A stretch of DNA of 64,000 nt from Nocardioides faecalis. GTDB taxonomy: Bacteria > Actinomycetota > Actinomycetes > Propionibacteriales > Nocardioidaceae. Positions within the stretch are counted from its first letter, which is position 1. Each line of letters begins with the position of its first letter. Made by a program: the position numbers and the translations under genes. Below are positions 57,350 to 64,000 of the stretch, one piece after another. The notes beneath the pieces were generated by a model. The model saw nothing but the letters and a program-made list of their open reading frames with translations. It had not been told where the DNA came from and did no database searches. The stretch lies in the NCBI RefSeq assembly GCF_018388425.1, contig NZ_CP074406.1, positions 2,728,001-2,792,000 on the forward strand, given 5' to 3'.

Positions 57350-57710
57350 CGGCCTGGTGGCCCTGACCTCCATCACCGCCGAGACCGGCGTGTGGGACCT
57401 CGGCTGGCGCCTGGCACTGTTCGGGTTCGGCAACACCACCATGATGACGGCGGTGACCACCGCGGCGATCAGCTCGGCACCGATCCGGATGGCGGGGATG
57501 GCGGTGGCCGTCAACACCGCCCTGCGACAGTACGGCGCCGCGCTCGGCCCGGCGATCCTCGGTGTCGTCTTCAGCCACCAACTGGCTGGCGGCGCAAGTG
57601 CCGAGGAGGCGTTCGGTGCCGCGCTGGTCACCAACGTGATGCTGCTCCTCGCCGCGCTGGTGTGCGGCTACGTCGCCCGCCACGAGGAGCACCCCTCCCT
57701 CAGCCGCTGA
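57350..57710 (+). pseudogene. Duplicated C-terminal fragment of the DHA2-type MFS gene
   Basis: Reads in frame from GLVALTSITAETG to HPSLSR and its stop, matching the last about 120 residues of the MFS protein at 53431-54876 with a Val codon deleted. A start codon for a family protein is missing: the open frame begins in unrelated sequence. It covers only the last three or four helices, so it is taken as non-functional. Sequence differences are clustered at both ends; the middle 249 bp are identical. Confidence 0.9.
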
Positions 57711-57713
57711 GCG
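57350..57713. repeat. Long direct repeat, copy 2
   Basis: Second copy of the roughly 365-bp MFS 3' sequence. Homology stops right after the stop codon (TGAGCG). Confidence 0.95.
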
Positions 57714-57803
57714 CTGCGGCGGTGCTGCTGGTGCGTCGCGGTCCCCGGAGCTGAGTACCGGCACTCTGTGCGTCGCCCCGGGTGCGGCAGGATCCTCTCC
57801 CTC

Positions 57804-58742
57804 ATGATGAAACGCACCCTGATCGCCTCCGGCCTGCTCGCCCTCCTCTCCCCGCTGCTGGCCGGCTGCGCCGACCCGAGCCGCGCCGACGACGCCGAGG
57901 ACCTGCGCTCACGCCTGGCCGACCTGCCCGGCGTGAGCGCCGCGACGCTGAAGTACGCCGACCCGGCCCTCCTGGACTCCGGCAAGGTCGGGCTCACCGT
58001 CCACATGGAGTCCACCGCGGACGCGGACGCCGTCGTGGAGGTGGTGACCACGGCGTACGACGCCTTCACCAACGCCCACCGGCGCGAGGAGGGCGACCTC
58101 GACGTGCTCCTCGGCGAGGACACCCTGCACCTGCGCAGCTTCTCCTCCGAGGCCGGGGTGGAGGCCGTGCGCGAGGCGACCGTGGCGGCCCTGCCGGCCC
58201 TTGACGCCGGGGTGGTGTGGGTGGACATCAACACCCAGGACCAGCCGAACCCGCCCCACGTGCACACCCAGATCGGGGTGACCGTCGACGCGTCGACGCC
58301 CGAGGGCCTGATCCTGCGGGTCCAGGACCTCGCCGCCGAGCACGGCGACATCCCGCACACCGGTTGGAGCGTGGGGACGGTGGAGGACGGCGGCTGGCGG
58401 CTGTCCTCGAGCGAGGGGCTGCCTGCTCCCGCTCAGCGCGCCCGGCTCCGTCAGCTCGCCAAGGACCTGCCCGAGGGCTCATCCATGTGGCTCGACGAGG
58501 ACGATGCCGCCTCGGTCGACCTGCCGGCGGACCTCGCTCCGGAGGCCGTCTCCGACATCGCCGGCCGTCACCTGCGCCTGCTCGGAGCGGAGCGCGCCTG
58601 GTACGACGTGGTCCAGGGCGAGACGTTCCTGGCCAGCTTCGCGAAGGGCGAGTGCACCTTCGACACGGGTCCCGCAGGCGCGTTGCTCGAGCGGCAGCAC
58701 GGGGAGGCGTGCACGTCGGTGACCCACCCCGACCCCGACTGA
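57804..58742 (+). CDS. Uncharacterised lipoprotein
   Basis: A 312-residue exported protein. MMKRTLIASGLLALLSPLLAGC gives a clear lipobox (Cys at 22). The mature part alternates helix and strand (LRSRLADLPGVSAATLKY; GLTVHMESTADADAVVEVV). It looks like repeated small alpha/beta modules of about 80-90 residues, reminiscent of LpqW/DUF-type exported proteins, but I recognise none. The C-terminus has a Cys pair (CTFDTG ... EACTSV). GATCCT lies 7 nt before the ATG. Confidence 0.75.
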   Translation: MMKRTLIASGLLALLSPLLAGCADPSRADDAEDLRSRLADLPGVSAATLKYADPALLDSGKVGLTVHMESTADADAVVEVVTTAYDAFTNAHRREEGDLDVLLGEDTLHLRSFSSEAGVEAVREATVAALPALDAGVVWVDINTQDQPNPPHVHTQIGVTVDASTPEGLILRVQDLAAEHGDIPHTGWSVGTVEDGGWRLSSSEGLPAPAQRARLRQLAKDLPEGSSMWLDEDDAASVDLPADLAPEAVSDIAGRHLRLLGAERAWYDVVQGETFLASFAKGECTFDTGPAGALLERQHGEACTSVTHPDPD

Positions 58743-58804
58743 GCGCAGGCGGGGTCGGTCGCGCAGCGCAGGCCGCTATCCGGCGCGCCGGCGGAGCAGC
58801 TCCC

Positions 58805-58978
58805 TCAGCGACCGAAGAGGCGCGCGAACAGGCCGCTCCCGGCGGGGCGCCCCTCGCCGGCGGGGTGCCCGGGGCACCACTGGTCGCGGGGGACGCCTGC
58901 CTTGACGGAGGCGATGTGGTTGCCGCATCCGGCCCAGGTGGTCTTGCCGCAGATGCGGCAGGTGGTGGCTCGGCACAT
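58805..58978 (-). CDS. Small Cys-rich (zinc-ribbon-like) protein
   Basis: A 57-residue protein beginning MCRATTCRICGKTTWAGCG, with four Cys in the first 18 residues plus WCPGH near residue 35. This resembles a widespread family of very short 'MCRxxTCxxCGKxTWAGCG' proteins of unknown role, presumably metal-binding. A GAAAGAGAG ribosome-binding region lies upstream of the ATG. The C-terminus ends with an amphipathic FARLFGR. Downstream of the MmpL gene on the same strand. Confidence 0.8.
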   Translation of the reverse strand: MCRATTCRICGKTTWAGCGNHIASVKAGVPRDQWCPGHPAGEGRPAGSGLFARLFGR

Positions 58979-59052
58979 GGTGGATCTCTCTTTCGGTGGT
59001 GATCTCTGTGGTGATCGGTGTCAGGTCTGGCAGGTGGGGCGCTGGACTGTGC

Positions 59053-61245
59053 TCAGTCGTGGGCGAAGGTGATCTTCGGCAGGACCTTGCGCAGCCAGGC
59101 GGGGGCGTACCAGGCGGCCTTGCCGGTGAGGCGGAGCAGCACGGGCAGCAGCACGAGCCGCACGAGGAAGGCGTCGAGGAGCACGGCGAGGCCGAGGACG
59201 ACGCCCATCTCCTTGGGCGGGATGGGCCCGGAGAGCGCGAACGTGAAGAACACCGCGACCATGACCGCCCCGGCGGCGAAGATGACTCGTCCGGACTGGG
59301 CCAGGGAGCCGACCATCGCTTCCTTCGGGTCCCCGCTGCGCTCGTAGTGCTCCTTGGCGGAGGCGAGCAGGAAGACCGTGTAGTCCATCGCGATCGCGAA
59401 GATCATCGCGAAGAAGAACACCGGGGCCCACGCGTCGAGGAAGCCCTGGGACTCGAAACCGAGCAGGTCGGCACCGAAGCCCTCCTGGAAGATCAGCCGC
59501 GCCACCCCGAACGCCGCGGCCGTGGACAGCAGGCTGGCCAGGGTGCCGAGGAGCGAGATCAGCGGGGCCTGCAGCGCGACGAGCAGGAGCAGGAAGCCGA
59601 GGACCAGCACGACGCCGATGACCAGCGGGGTGGACTCGTCCAGCTGCGCCTTGAGGTCGAGGTTCTCCACCGGGGCACCGCCGACGAGCGCGGAGTCGGG
59701 CAGGTCGCCACGAAGCCGGTCGACGGTCTCAGCCAGCGCCGGGTCGGACGGGTCGACGGTGGGCACGGCCTGGATCAGGACGAGGTCGCTGTCGTCGGCG
59801 GCCGGCATCGGCGCCATGGCGGCGGCGATGCCCTTCTCGGCGGCGAGGACGTCGGCCACGGAGCCGGCGTCGGCGGCGTCGGCGACGACCTGGAGGGTGC
59901 CCGGGGTGCCCTCGCCGAAGGCGTCCTGGACCTGGTCGTAGCCGATCCGGGCGGAGGCGTCCTCGGGCAGCACCTTGATCGAGGGCATCGCGGTCTGTAG
60001 CCCGAGGATGGGCGCCGCGAGGGCGAGCAGGACCACCACGGACCCCAGCCCCCACACGAGCGGGCGCTTCCAGAGCCGCTCACCCCAGGCGGCGAACTTC
60101 GGGGAGCGGTGCTCGGTGGTGCGCGCCCACGGCAGGGCGAGCTTGTTGATGCGCCCGTCGAGCTTGAACAGCACCAGGGGCAGCAGGGTCAGGGTCGCGG
60201 CGAGGACGAAGACGACCGAGAGCATGATGCCGCCGGCCATGGACCGGAACGACGGGGACGGCACGAGCATCACCGCGGACAGCGAGATCAGCACGGTCAG
60301 CCCGGAGAGCAGGACGGCCTTGCCGGCGGTGTCCATGGTCTGCGTGATCGCCCAGCGGCGGTGCTCCGGACCTGGTCGGGCGGCGCGGGCGGCCCGGTAG
60401 CGCACGACGAGGAAGAGCGCGTAGTCGATGCCCAGCGCGAGGGCGAACATCATCGCGAAGTTCATCGCCCAGATGGACACCGGCATGAGCTCGTTGATCA
60501 GCACCAGGGACCCGGCGGAGGCGAGGAGTCCGGCGAGGGTCAGGATCAGTGGGAGCCCGGCCGCGACGAGGGCACCGAAGGCCAGGACCAGGATGGCCAG
60601 GGTGACCGGCCAGGACATGAGCTCGGACTTGAGCATCGCATCCAGGTTGGCCTCGTTGAAGTCGCTCCACAGCAGCGAGGACCCGGTCGGGTTCACCTCG
60701 ACGGTGTCGGTGGAGAGTGCGGCGACGTCGTCCTTGAGCTCGGTGGCGACGCGCACCATCTCGTTGGTGTCCGCGCCGGCTCCGCCCAGCACGATCGCGG
60801 TCGTGCCGTCCTGCGACAGCGTGGCCCCGGGCATCGGTGCGACGACGTCGGCGATGCGGGGCTCCGCCTCGAGGATGCGGGTCACCTCGGCGAGGACCTC
60901 CTTGCCCTCGCCCTCGGTGACGGGCCCGTCGGTGGAGCGGACGACGACCTGGATGGCCGAGGAGGCGTTGCCGCCGAAGTGGTCCATGGCGAGCTCGCGC
61001 GCGGTGACGGACTCCGAGCCGTTGGCCTGCCAGCCGGCTCCGGAGAGGTTCTTCTCGACCTGGGGCGCGAAGGCGCCGAGGCCCACGATGACCAGCAGCC
61101 ACACGATGGTGACCAGCTTGGCGTGGCCGGTGACCCAGGTCCCGAGACGGCCCAGCGGGCCGGGCCGGTGGGCCGCCGGCGCGGAGCCTGACTTGCTACC
61201 GGACGCGGAGCCTGGTGCGGAGCCGGGCGTGGTGGTGGGGTGCAT
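59053..61245 (-). CDS. MmpL-family RND transporter
   Basis: A 730-residue protein of 12 predicted helices in two halves, each preceded by an extracytoplasmic domain. N-terminal helix VTIVWLLVIVGLGAFAPQVE, LGIDYALFLVVRYR (GxDY motif, about 275), and the second-half counterpart AIAMDYTVFLLASAKEHYE (about 605) are family hallmarks. It uses the proton gradient to export lipids or drugs. CGGAAAG upstream supports the ATG. An N-terminal (PGSA/GSAS) repeat precedes the first helix. It is the third gene of the sulfur-handling transcription unit by position, with 46 nt after the TauE gene. Confidence 0.92.
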   Translation of the reverse strand: MHPTTTPGSAPGSASGSKSGSAPAAHRPGPLGRLGTWVTGHAKLVTIVWLLVIVGLGAFAPQVEKNLSGAGWQANGSESVTARELAMDHFGGNASSAIQVVVRSTDGPVTEGEGKEVLAEVTRILEAEPRIADVVAPMPGATLSQDGTTAIVLGGAGADTNEMVRVATELKDDVAALSTDTVEVNPTGSSLLWSDFNEANLDAMLKSELMSWPVTLAILVLAFGALVAAGLPLILTLAGLLASAGSLVLINELMPVSIWAMNFAMMFALALGIDYALFLVVRYRAARAARPGPEHRRWAITQTMDTAGKAVLLSGLTVLISLSAVMLVPSPSFRSMAGGIMLSVVFVLAATLTLLPLVLFKLDGRINKLALPWARTTEHRSPKFAAWGERLWKRPLVWGLGSVVVLLALAAPILGLQTAMPSIKVLPEDASARIGYDQVQDAFGEGTPGTLQVVADAADAGSVADVLAAEKGIAAAMAPMPAADDSDLVLIQAVPTVDPSDPALAETVDRLRGDLPDSALVGGAPVENLDLKAQLDESTPLVIGVVLVLGFLLLLVALQAPLISLLGTLASLLSTAAAFGVARLIFQEGFGADLLGFESQGFLDAWAPVFFFAMIFAIAMDYTVFLLASAKEHYERSGDPKEAMVGSLAQSGRVIFAAGAVMVAVFFTFALSGPIPPKEMGVVLGLAVLLDAFLVRLVLLPVLLRLTGKAAWYAPAWLRKVLPKITFAHD

Positions 61246-61265
61246 GGAACTTTCCGTTTCGTTGT

Positions 61266-61289
61266 GCAGGTGCTGGTGCGGGTGCTGGC
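61266..61289. repeat. 12-bp tandem duplication next to the TauE stop
   Basis: GCAGGTGCTGGT and GCGGGTGCTGGC end 2 nt before the minus-strand stop (61292-61294) of the TauE/SafE gene. Confidence 0.8.
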
Positions 61290-61291
61290 GC

Positions 61292-62128
61292 TCAGGCCAG
61301 GGCGGGCAGGGCCGCGGCGCCGGTCCCGGCGGCGACGGTGAGCACGAGGAGGGTGAACGCGCCCTGGAGGCGGGCGGCGGGGATGCGCTGGGCAAGGCGG
61401 GCGCCGCCGAGTGCGGCGAGCGCGGCCGCGACGGTCAGGACGAGGACCGGCCCCCAGTCGGGTGTGACGCCGGTGCCGCCGCGGACCGCGAGCGCGGCGA
61501 GGCTGGTGACGGTGATGACGACCAGCGAGGTGCCGGCGGCGTACTCCATCGGGAGCGCCAGCGCGAGCAGCAGCGCAGGTACGACGAGGAACCCGCCGCC
61601 CACACCGAGGAACCCGGTCAGCAGTCCCACGGCGGTGGCGGTGAGCAGGACCTTCAACGCCCGGGGGCACTGGCAGGCGAACGTCGGGCTGAAGGTGATG
61701 ATCGGGTCGTCCAGCCGCGGCCGGGCCGAGGACCGCGGGTCCGCGACCCCCGTACGGCGCTCGCGCCGGTGCCGCAGCTGGCGCCGCGCCATCACGCCGC
61801 CGACGACGAGCATCAGGACGGCGAACGCCGCCATCAGCACGTCCTCGGGGACCTTGCTGGAGGCCGCGGCCCCCACGGCGGCTCCCCCGACGGCGACGGC
61901 ACCGAAAGCGAGGCCGCGGCCGAGCATCACGTGCCCGGCCCGGCGTGCCGCCAGGGCACCGGTCAGCGAGGAGACGGCCACGACCACCAGCGACCCGGTC
62001 GTCGCCTGCGCCGGCGACTGGCCGAGCAGGTAGACGAGCACCGGCACGGCGAGGATGGATCCGCCGCCGCCGAGCGCGCCGAGGGAGAGCCCGATCAGCG
62101 CGCCGGCCGCAGCGGCCAGCACGAGCAT
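61292..62128 (-). CDS. TauE/SafE-family anion permease
   Basis: A 278-residue membrane protein with about eight helices in two similar halves. GLSLGALGGGGSILAVPVLVYLLG (first half) and GLLTGFLGVGGGFLVVPALLL (second half) are the characteristic glycine-rich motifs of sulfite/sulfur-anion exporters. A central loop (about 115-150) includes CQC. Either the ATG at 62128 (TGATG overlap with the previous stop) or the GTG at 62131 may be used. It is coupled to the rhodanese gene, so export of sulfite or thiosulfate made by that protein is plausible. Confidence 0.9.
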   Translation of the reverse strand: MLVLAAAAGALIGLSLGALGGGGSILAVPVLVYLLGQSPAQATTGSLVVVAVSSLTGALAARRAGHVMLGRGLAFGAVAVGGAAVGAAASSKVPEDVLMAAFAVLMLVVGGVMARRQLRHRRERRTGVADPRSSARPRLDDPIITFSPTFACQCPRALKVLLTATAVGLLTGFLGVGGGFLVVPALLLALALPMEYAAGTSLVVITVTSLAALAVRGGTGVTPDWGPVLVLTVAAALAALGGARLAQRIPAARLQGAFTLLVLTVAAGTGAAALPALA

Positions 62129-63828
62129 CACGCCAGGCCGACCTTCTCGGCGTGCTCGAAGGAGTCGTCGACGGCGACCAGGGTGTGGCCGGCCGCGGCG
62201 AGGAACGAGGCGGCGACCGAGGCGCGGTAGCCGCCGGCGCAGTGGACCCACACCTCACCGGCCGGCACCTCGGCGACGCGCCGGGGCAGCTCGTGCAGCG
62301 GGATGTTCAGGGCCCCGTCGATGGCGGTGTCCTGGTGCTCCTCGGTCCGGCGCACGTCGAGCACGACCACGTCGCGGTGGTGACGCACCTGGGCGAGGTC
62401 GGCGAAGGTGGCGGTCGCAAAGGAGCCGAGGTCGCCGGTGCTCCAGTCGCGCGGGTCGCCGGTCGCCTGCGCGGCGGGCCGGTCGATGCCGATGCGGACC
62501 AGCTCGCGCTGCGCCGCTGCCACGTCGTCGGCGCTCTCGCCGAGCAGGGTGATCGGGGTGCCCCACTCGATCAGCCAGCCGAGGTACGTCGCGAACGGTC
62601 CGTCCAGGCCGAAGTTCAGCGTCCCGGGAGCGTGCCCGGCGGCGAAGGCGGTGCGGGTGCGCAGGTCGACCACCCACTCGCCAGCCTCGATCCTGCGCCG
62701 CAGCTCGTCGGCGTCCGCCTCACGGACCGGCGAGAGGTCCGGGGCACTCGGGCCGGCGGCGTTGGCGGGCGCCATGTGGGCGTAGTACGCCGGCCAGGCA
62801 CCGAGACCGTCGAGGAGCTCGCGGACGTAGGTCTCCTCGTCCTGGGTCAGCACCGGGTTCGACCGCTTCTCCTGCCCGATCGTCGAGGACGAGGACTGCG
62901 ACTGGGTCGCGGAGCAGAACGAGCCGAACCCGTGGGTCGGGTACACGTCGGCCTCGTCGGGCAGCTCGGCGGCCAGGCGGTGCGCGGAGGCGTGCTGGTG
63001 GCGCACGAGCGCATCCGTGTGCTCCTCGCCGAGCAGGTCCGGGCGGCCGGTGGCGCCGTAGAGCAGGGACCCTCCGGTGAACACCGCGTAGGGCTCCTCC
63101 TCGCCGTTCTCCCCCGCGACAAGCGACAGGGCGTAGGAGAGGTGGGTGAACGTGTGGCCCGGCGTGGCGATGGCGCGGAGGCGCATGGTGGGGCCGATCG
63201 CCAGCGTCTCGCCGTCGGTGATCGGGGTGCGGTCGAACGACACCTCGTCGGCGGCGTTGACCACGTACGCGGCGCCGGTGGCCTGGGCGAGGGCGTAGCC
63301 GCCGGTGACGTAGTCGTTGTGGATGTGGGTCTCGAAGACGTGGGTCAGGCGCACGCCGTCGGCGGCGAGCACGTCGAGCACGCGGTCGATGTCGCGCTGC
63401 GGGTCGACGACGAACGCGCGCTCGCCGTCGTGGACGAGGTAGGTCCGGTCCCCCAGGGACGGGGTCTCCAGGGTGCGGACGGTCACGGCGGGCCGGGGCG
63501 TGCGCGGCGCGCCCGGCGTCTCGAGCGGCGTCTCGACCGGCCGGCCCGACCGCGTCCAGGCGCTGGTGCCGCCGGTGACGTTGGCGGCGGCGTAGCCGGC
63601 CGCCACCACGACGGGGACCATGGCGCCGCTCCGGTTGCCGGAGGCGCACACGACGTGGACCGGCACCGCCGGGTCGAGCTCGGCGAGCCGGCGGGGCAGC
63701 TCGGACATCGGGATGTTCACCGCGCCCGGCACGTGTCCCTCGCGGAACTCGCGACGCTCGCGGACGTCGAGCACGGTCTCGCCCCGCTCCATCGCGGCCG
63801 CGAGCTGGTCGACGCTGGTCTCACGCAT
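62128..63828 (-). CDS. Rhodanese-MBL-rhodanese-rhodanese fusion (persulfide dioxygenase-like)
   Basis: A 566-residue cytoplasmic protein. Residues 1-95 are a rhodanese domain with Cys61 (VVCASGNRSG). Residues 115-330 are a metallo-beta-lactamase domain with THIHNDYVTGG (His168, His170, Asp172), TPGHTFTHL (His225) and YPTHGFGSF. Residues 375-460 are a rhodanese-like repeat without a Cys in its loop. Residues 475-565 are a third with VHCAGGYRAS (Cys about 529). The architecture recalls the persulfide dioxygenase CstB, which oxidises persulfides to thiosulfate/sulfite. The Asp of the usual TGD(A/T)L metal motif is Gly here (FTGGSLL, about 251-256). AGGAGC precedes the ATG. Confidence 0.9.
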   Translation of the reverse strand: MRETSVDQLAAAMERGETVLDVRERREFREGHVPGAVNIPMSELPRRLAELDPAVPVHVVCASGNRSGAMVPVVVAAGYAAANVTGGTSAWTRSGRPVETPLETPGAPRTPRPAVTVRTLETPSLGDRTYLVHDGERAFVVDPQRDIDRVLDVLAADGVRLTHVFETHIHNDYVTGGYALAQATGAAYVVNAADEVSFDRTPITDGETLAIGPTMRLRAIATPGHTFTHLSYALSLVAGENGEEEPYAVFTGGSLLYGATGRPDLLGEEHTDALVRHQHASAHRLAAELPDEADVYPTHGFGSFCSATQSQSSSSTIGQEKRSNPVLTQDEETYVRELLDGLGAWPAYYAHMAPANAAGPSAPDLSPVREADADELRRRIEAGEWVVDLRTRTAFAAGHAPGTLNFGLDGPFATYLGWLIEWGTPITLLGESADDVAAAQRELVRIGIDRPAAQATGDPRDWSTGDLGSFATATFADLAQVRHHRDVVVLDVRRTEEHQDTAIDGALNIPLHELPRRVAEVPAGEVWVHCAGGYRASVAASFLAAAGHTLVAVDDSFEHAEKVGLA

Positions 63829-63870
63829 GTGTTCGCTCCTCTTCGTGTGGGCTCTTCACCCGACCATGAA

Positions 63871-63882
63871 CCCCCCGGGGGG
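63871..63882. promoter_or_regulatory. C6G6 palindromic operator, proximal
   Basis: CCCCCCGGGGGG with GAA/TTC-like flanks, 43-54 nt upstream of the rhodanese fusion ATG. Probable repressor site. Confidence 0.55.
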
Positions 63883-63898
63883 ATGTTCGGAGTTAAAC

Positions 63899-63918
63899 AC
63901 AACCCCCCGGGGGGTTGT
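63899..63918. promoter_or_regulatory. 20-bp perfect palindromic operator
   Basis: ACAACCCCCC and its exact reverse complement, abutting a TACATT hexamer (63918-63923) 6 nt before the ATG at 63930. The C/G-run palindrome resembles sites bound by CsoR/CstR-type repressors, which control sulfur operons of this composition. Confidence 0.65.
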
Positions 63919-63929
63919 ACATTCGAGAC

Positions 63930-64000
63930 ATGACACGGCATGCGGCAGCGTGGACACACCACCGCGTGGCGACCACCCGCAGCGCATTGGAGAACGACTG
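63930..64000 (+). CDS. Truncated gene at window edge, divergent from sulfur operon
   Basis: ATG followed by MTRHAAAWTHHRVATTRSAL..., with 23 full codons before the window ends. TACATT 6 nt upstream of the ATG suggests a leaderless mRNA, and a 20-bp palindrome abuts that element. A regulator of the adjacent operon would be the natural guess, but the visible residues do not contain a recognisable CsoR or other motif. Confidence 0.5.
   Translation, partial: MTRHAAAWTHHRVATTRSALEND

Noticed and set aside
57306..57710. Functional small membrane protein starting at 57306
   Set aside because: The first about 15 codons are unrelated sequence and the rest is a duplicated gene end; treated as a pseudogene fragment.
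54513..57713. Composite transposon or insertion-sequence pair
   Set aside because: The direct repeats are the 3' end of an MFS gene and contain no transposase or terminal inverted repeats.

Overview
The window is a very GC-rich, gene-dense stretch of an actinobacterial chromosome, most like the Nocardioidaceae. This is inferred from GTG starts, mycothiol-type and Rv3235-type proteins, SecA/TatB housekeeping genes and many actinobacteria-specific domains (DUF1003, DUF4233, DUF6752, DUF5130). I count about 57 genes or gene fragments. I saw no rRNA or tRNA genes, no insertion sequences, no CRISPR array and no gap longer than 300 bases. Several genes show 4-nt ATGA/GTGA stop-start overlaps. Many genes appear to be transcribed leaderlessly, with a TAnnnT hexamer 6-8 nt before the start codon.

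Layout. 1-4.1 kb: MFS transporter, DUF6174 lipoprotein, and a mesaconyl-CoA hydratase/acyl-CoA dehydrogenase pair resembling two steps of the ethylmalonyl-CoA pathway. 4.3-10.5 kb: two secreted or anchored endonuclease/exonuclease/phosphatase-fold paralogues flank a LicD-methyltransferase fusion and a sulfotransferase. 10.5-14 kb: soluble MgtE_N/CBS protein, DUF1003, Mrp ATPase, TatB. 14-20.8 kb: LysM protein, Rv3235-like protein, SecA, DUF4233, FolC. 20.9-26.7 kb: GH43 lipoprotein, esterase, glyoxalase-like protein, and an uncharacterised pair whose larger member carries WxG and YxxxD features. 26.8-34.7 kb: MetG, Rv2466c-like DsbA protein, CHAP cell-wall hydrolase, PepN, DUF5130 and a small membrane protein. 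34.8-42.4 kb: MscS channel, truncated globin, enoyl-CoA hydratase under a KstR-like box, thioesterase, thiolase, GNAT, MarR, EttA. 42.5-50.6 kb: SSB, two membrane-associated GTPases with a PrsW protease, PepP, malic enzyme. 50.7-58.7 kb: GH6 protein, second MscS with a Pro-rich partner, DHA2-type MFS, an uncharacterised paralogous anchored pair, a duplicated 3' fragment of the MFS gene, and a lipoprotein. 58.8-64 kb: small Cys-rich protein, MmpL transporter, TauE/SafE permease and a rhodanese/persulfide-dioxygenase-like protein, preceded by two C6G6 palindromic operators and a divergent truncated gene.

The most notable signals outside the genes are: (i) a roughly 365-bp near-identical repeat of the end of the MFS gene bracketing the uncharacterised pair; (ii) short tandem repeats (11-16 bp) at the stop codons of seven genes; (iii) hairpins between convergent genes that incorporate both stop codons; (iv) a 14-bp match to the KstR consensus on the -10 element of the enoyl-CoA hydratase gene; (v) perfect palindromes upstream of the sulfur-handling operon. 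All functional statements come from reading the sequence and from knowledge of families; no search was run.
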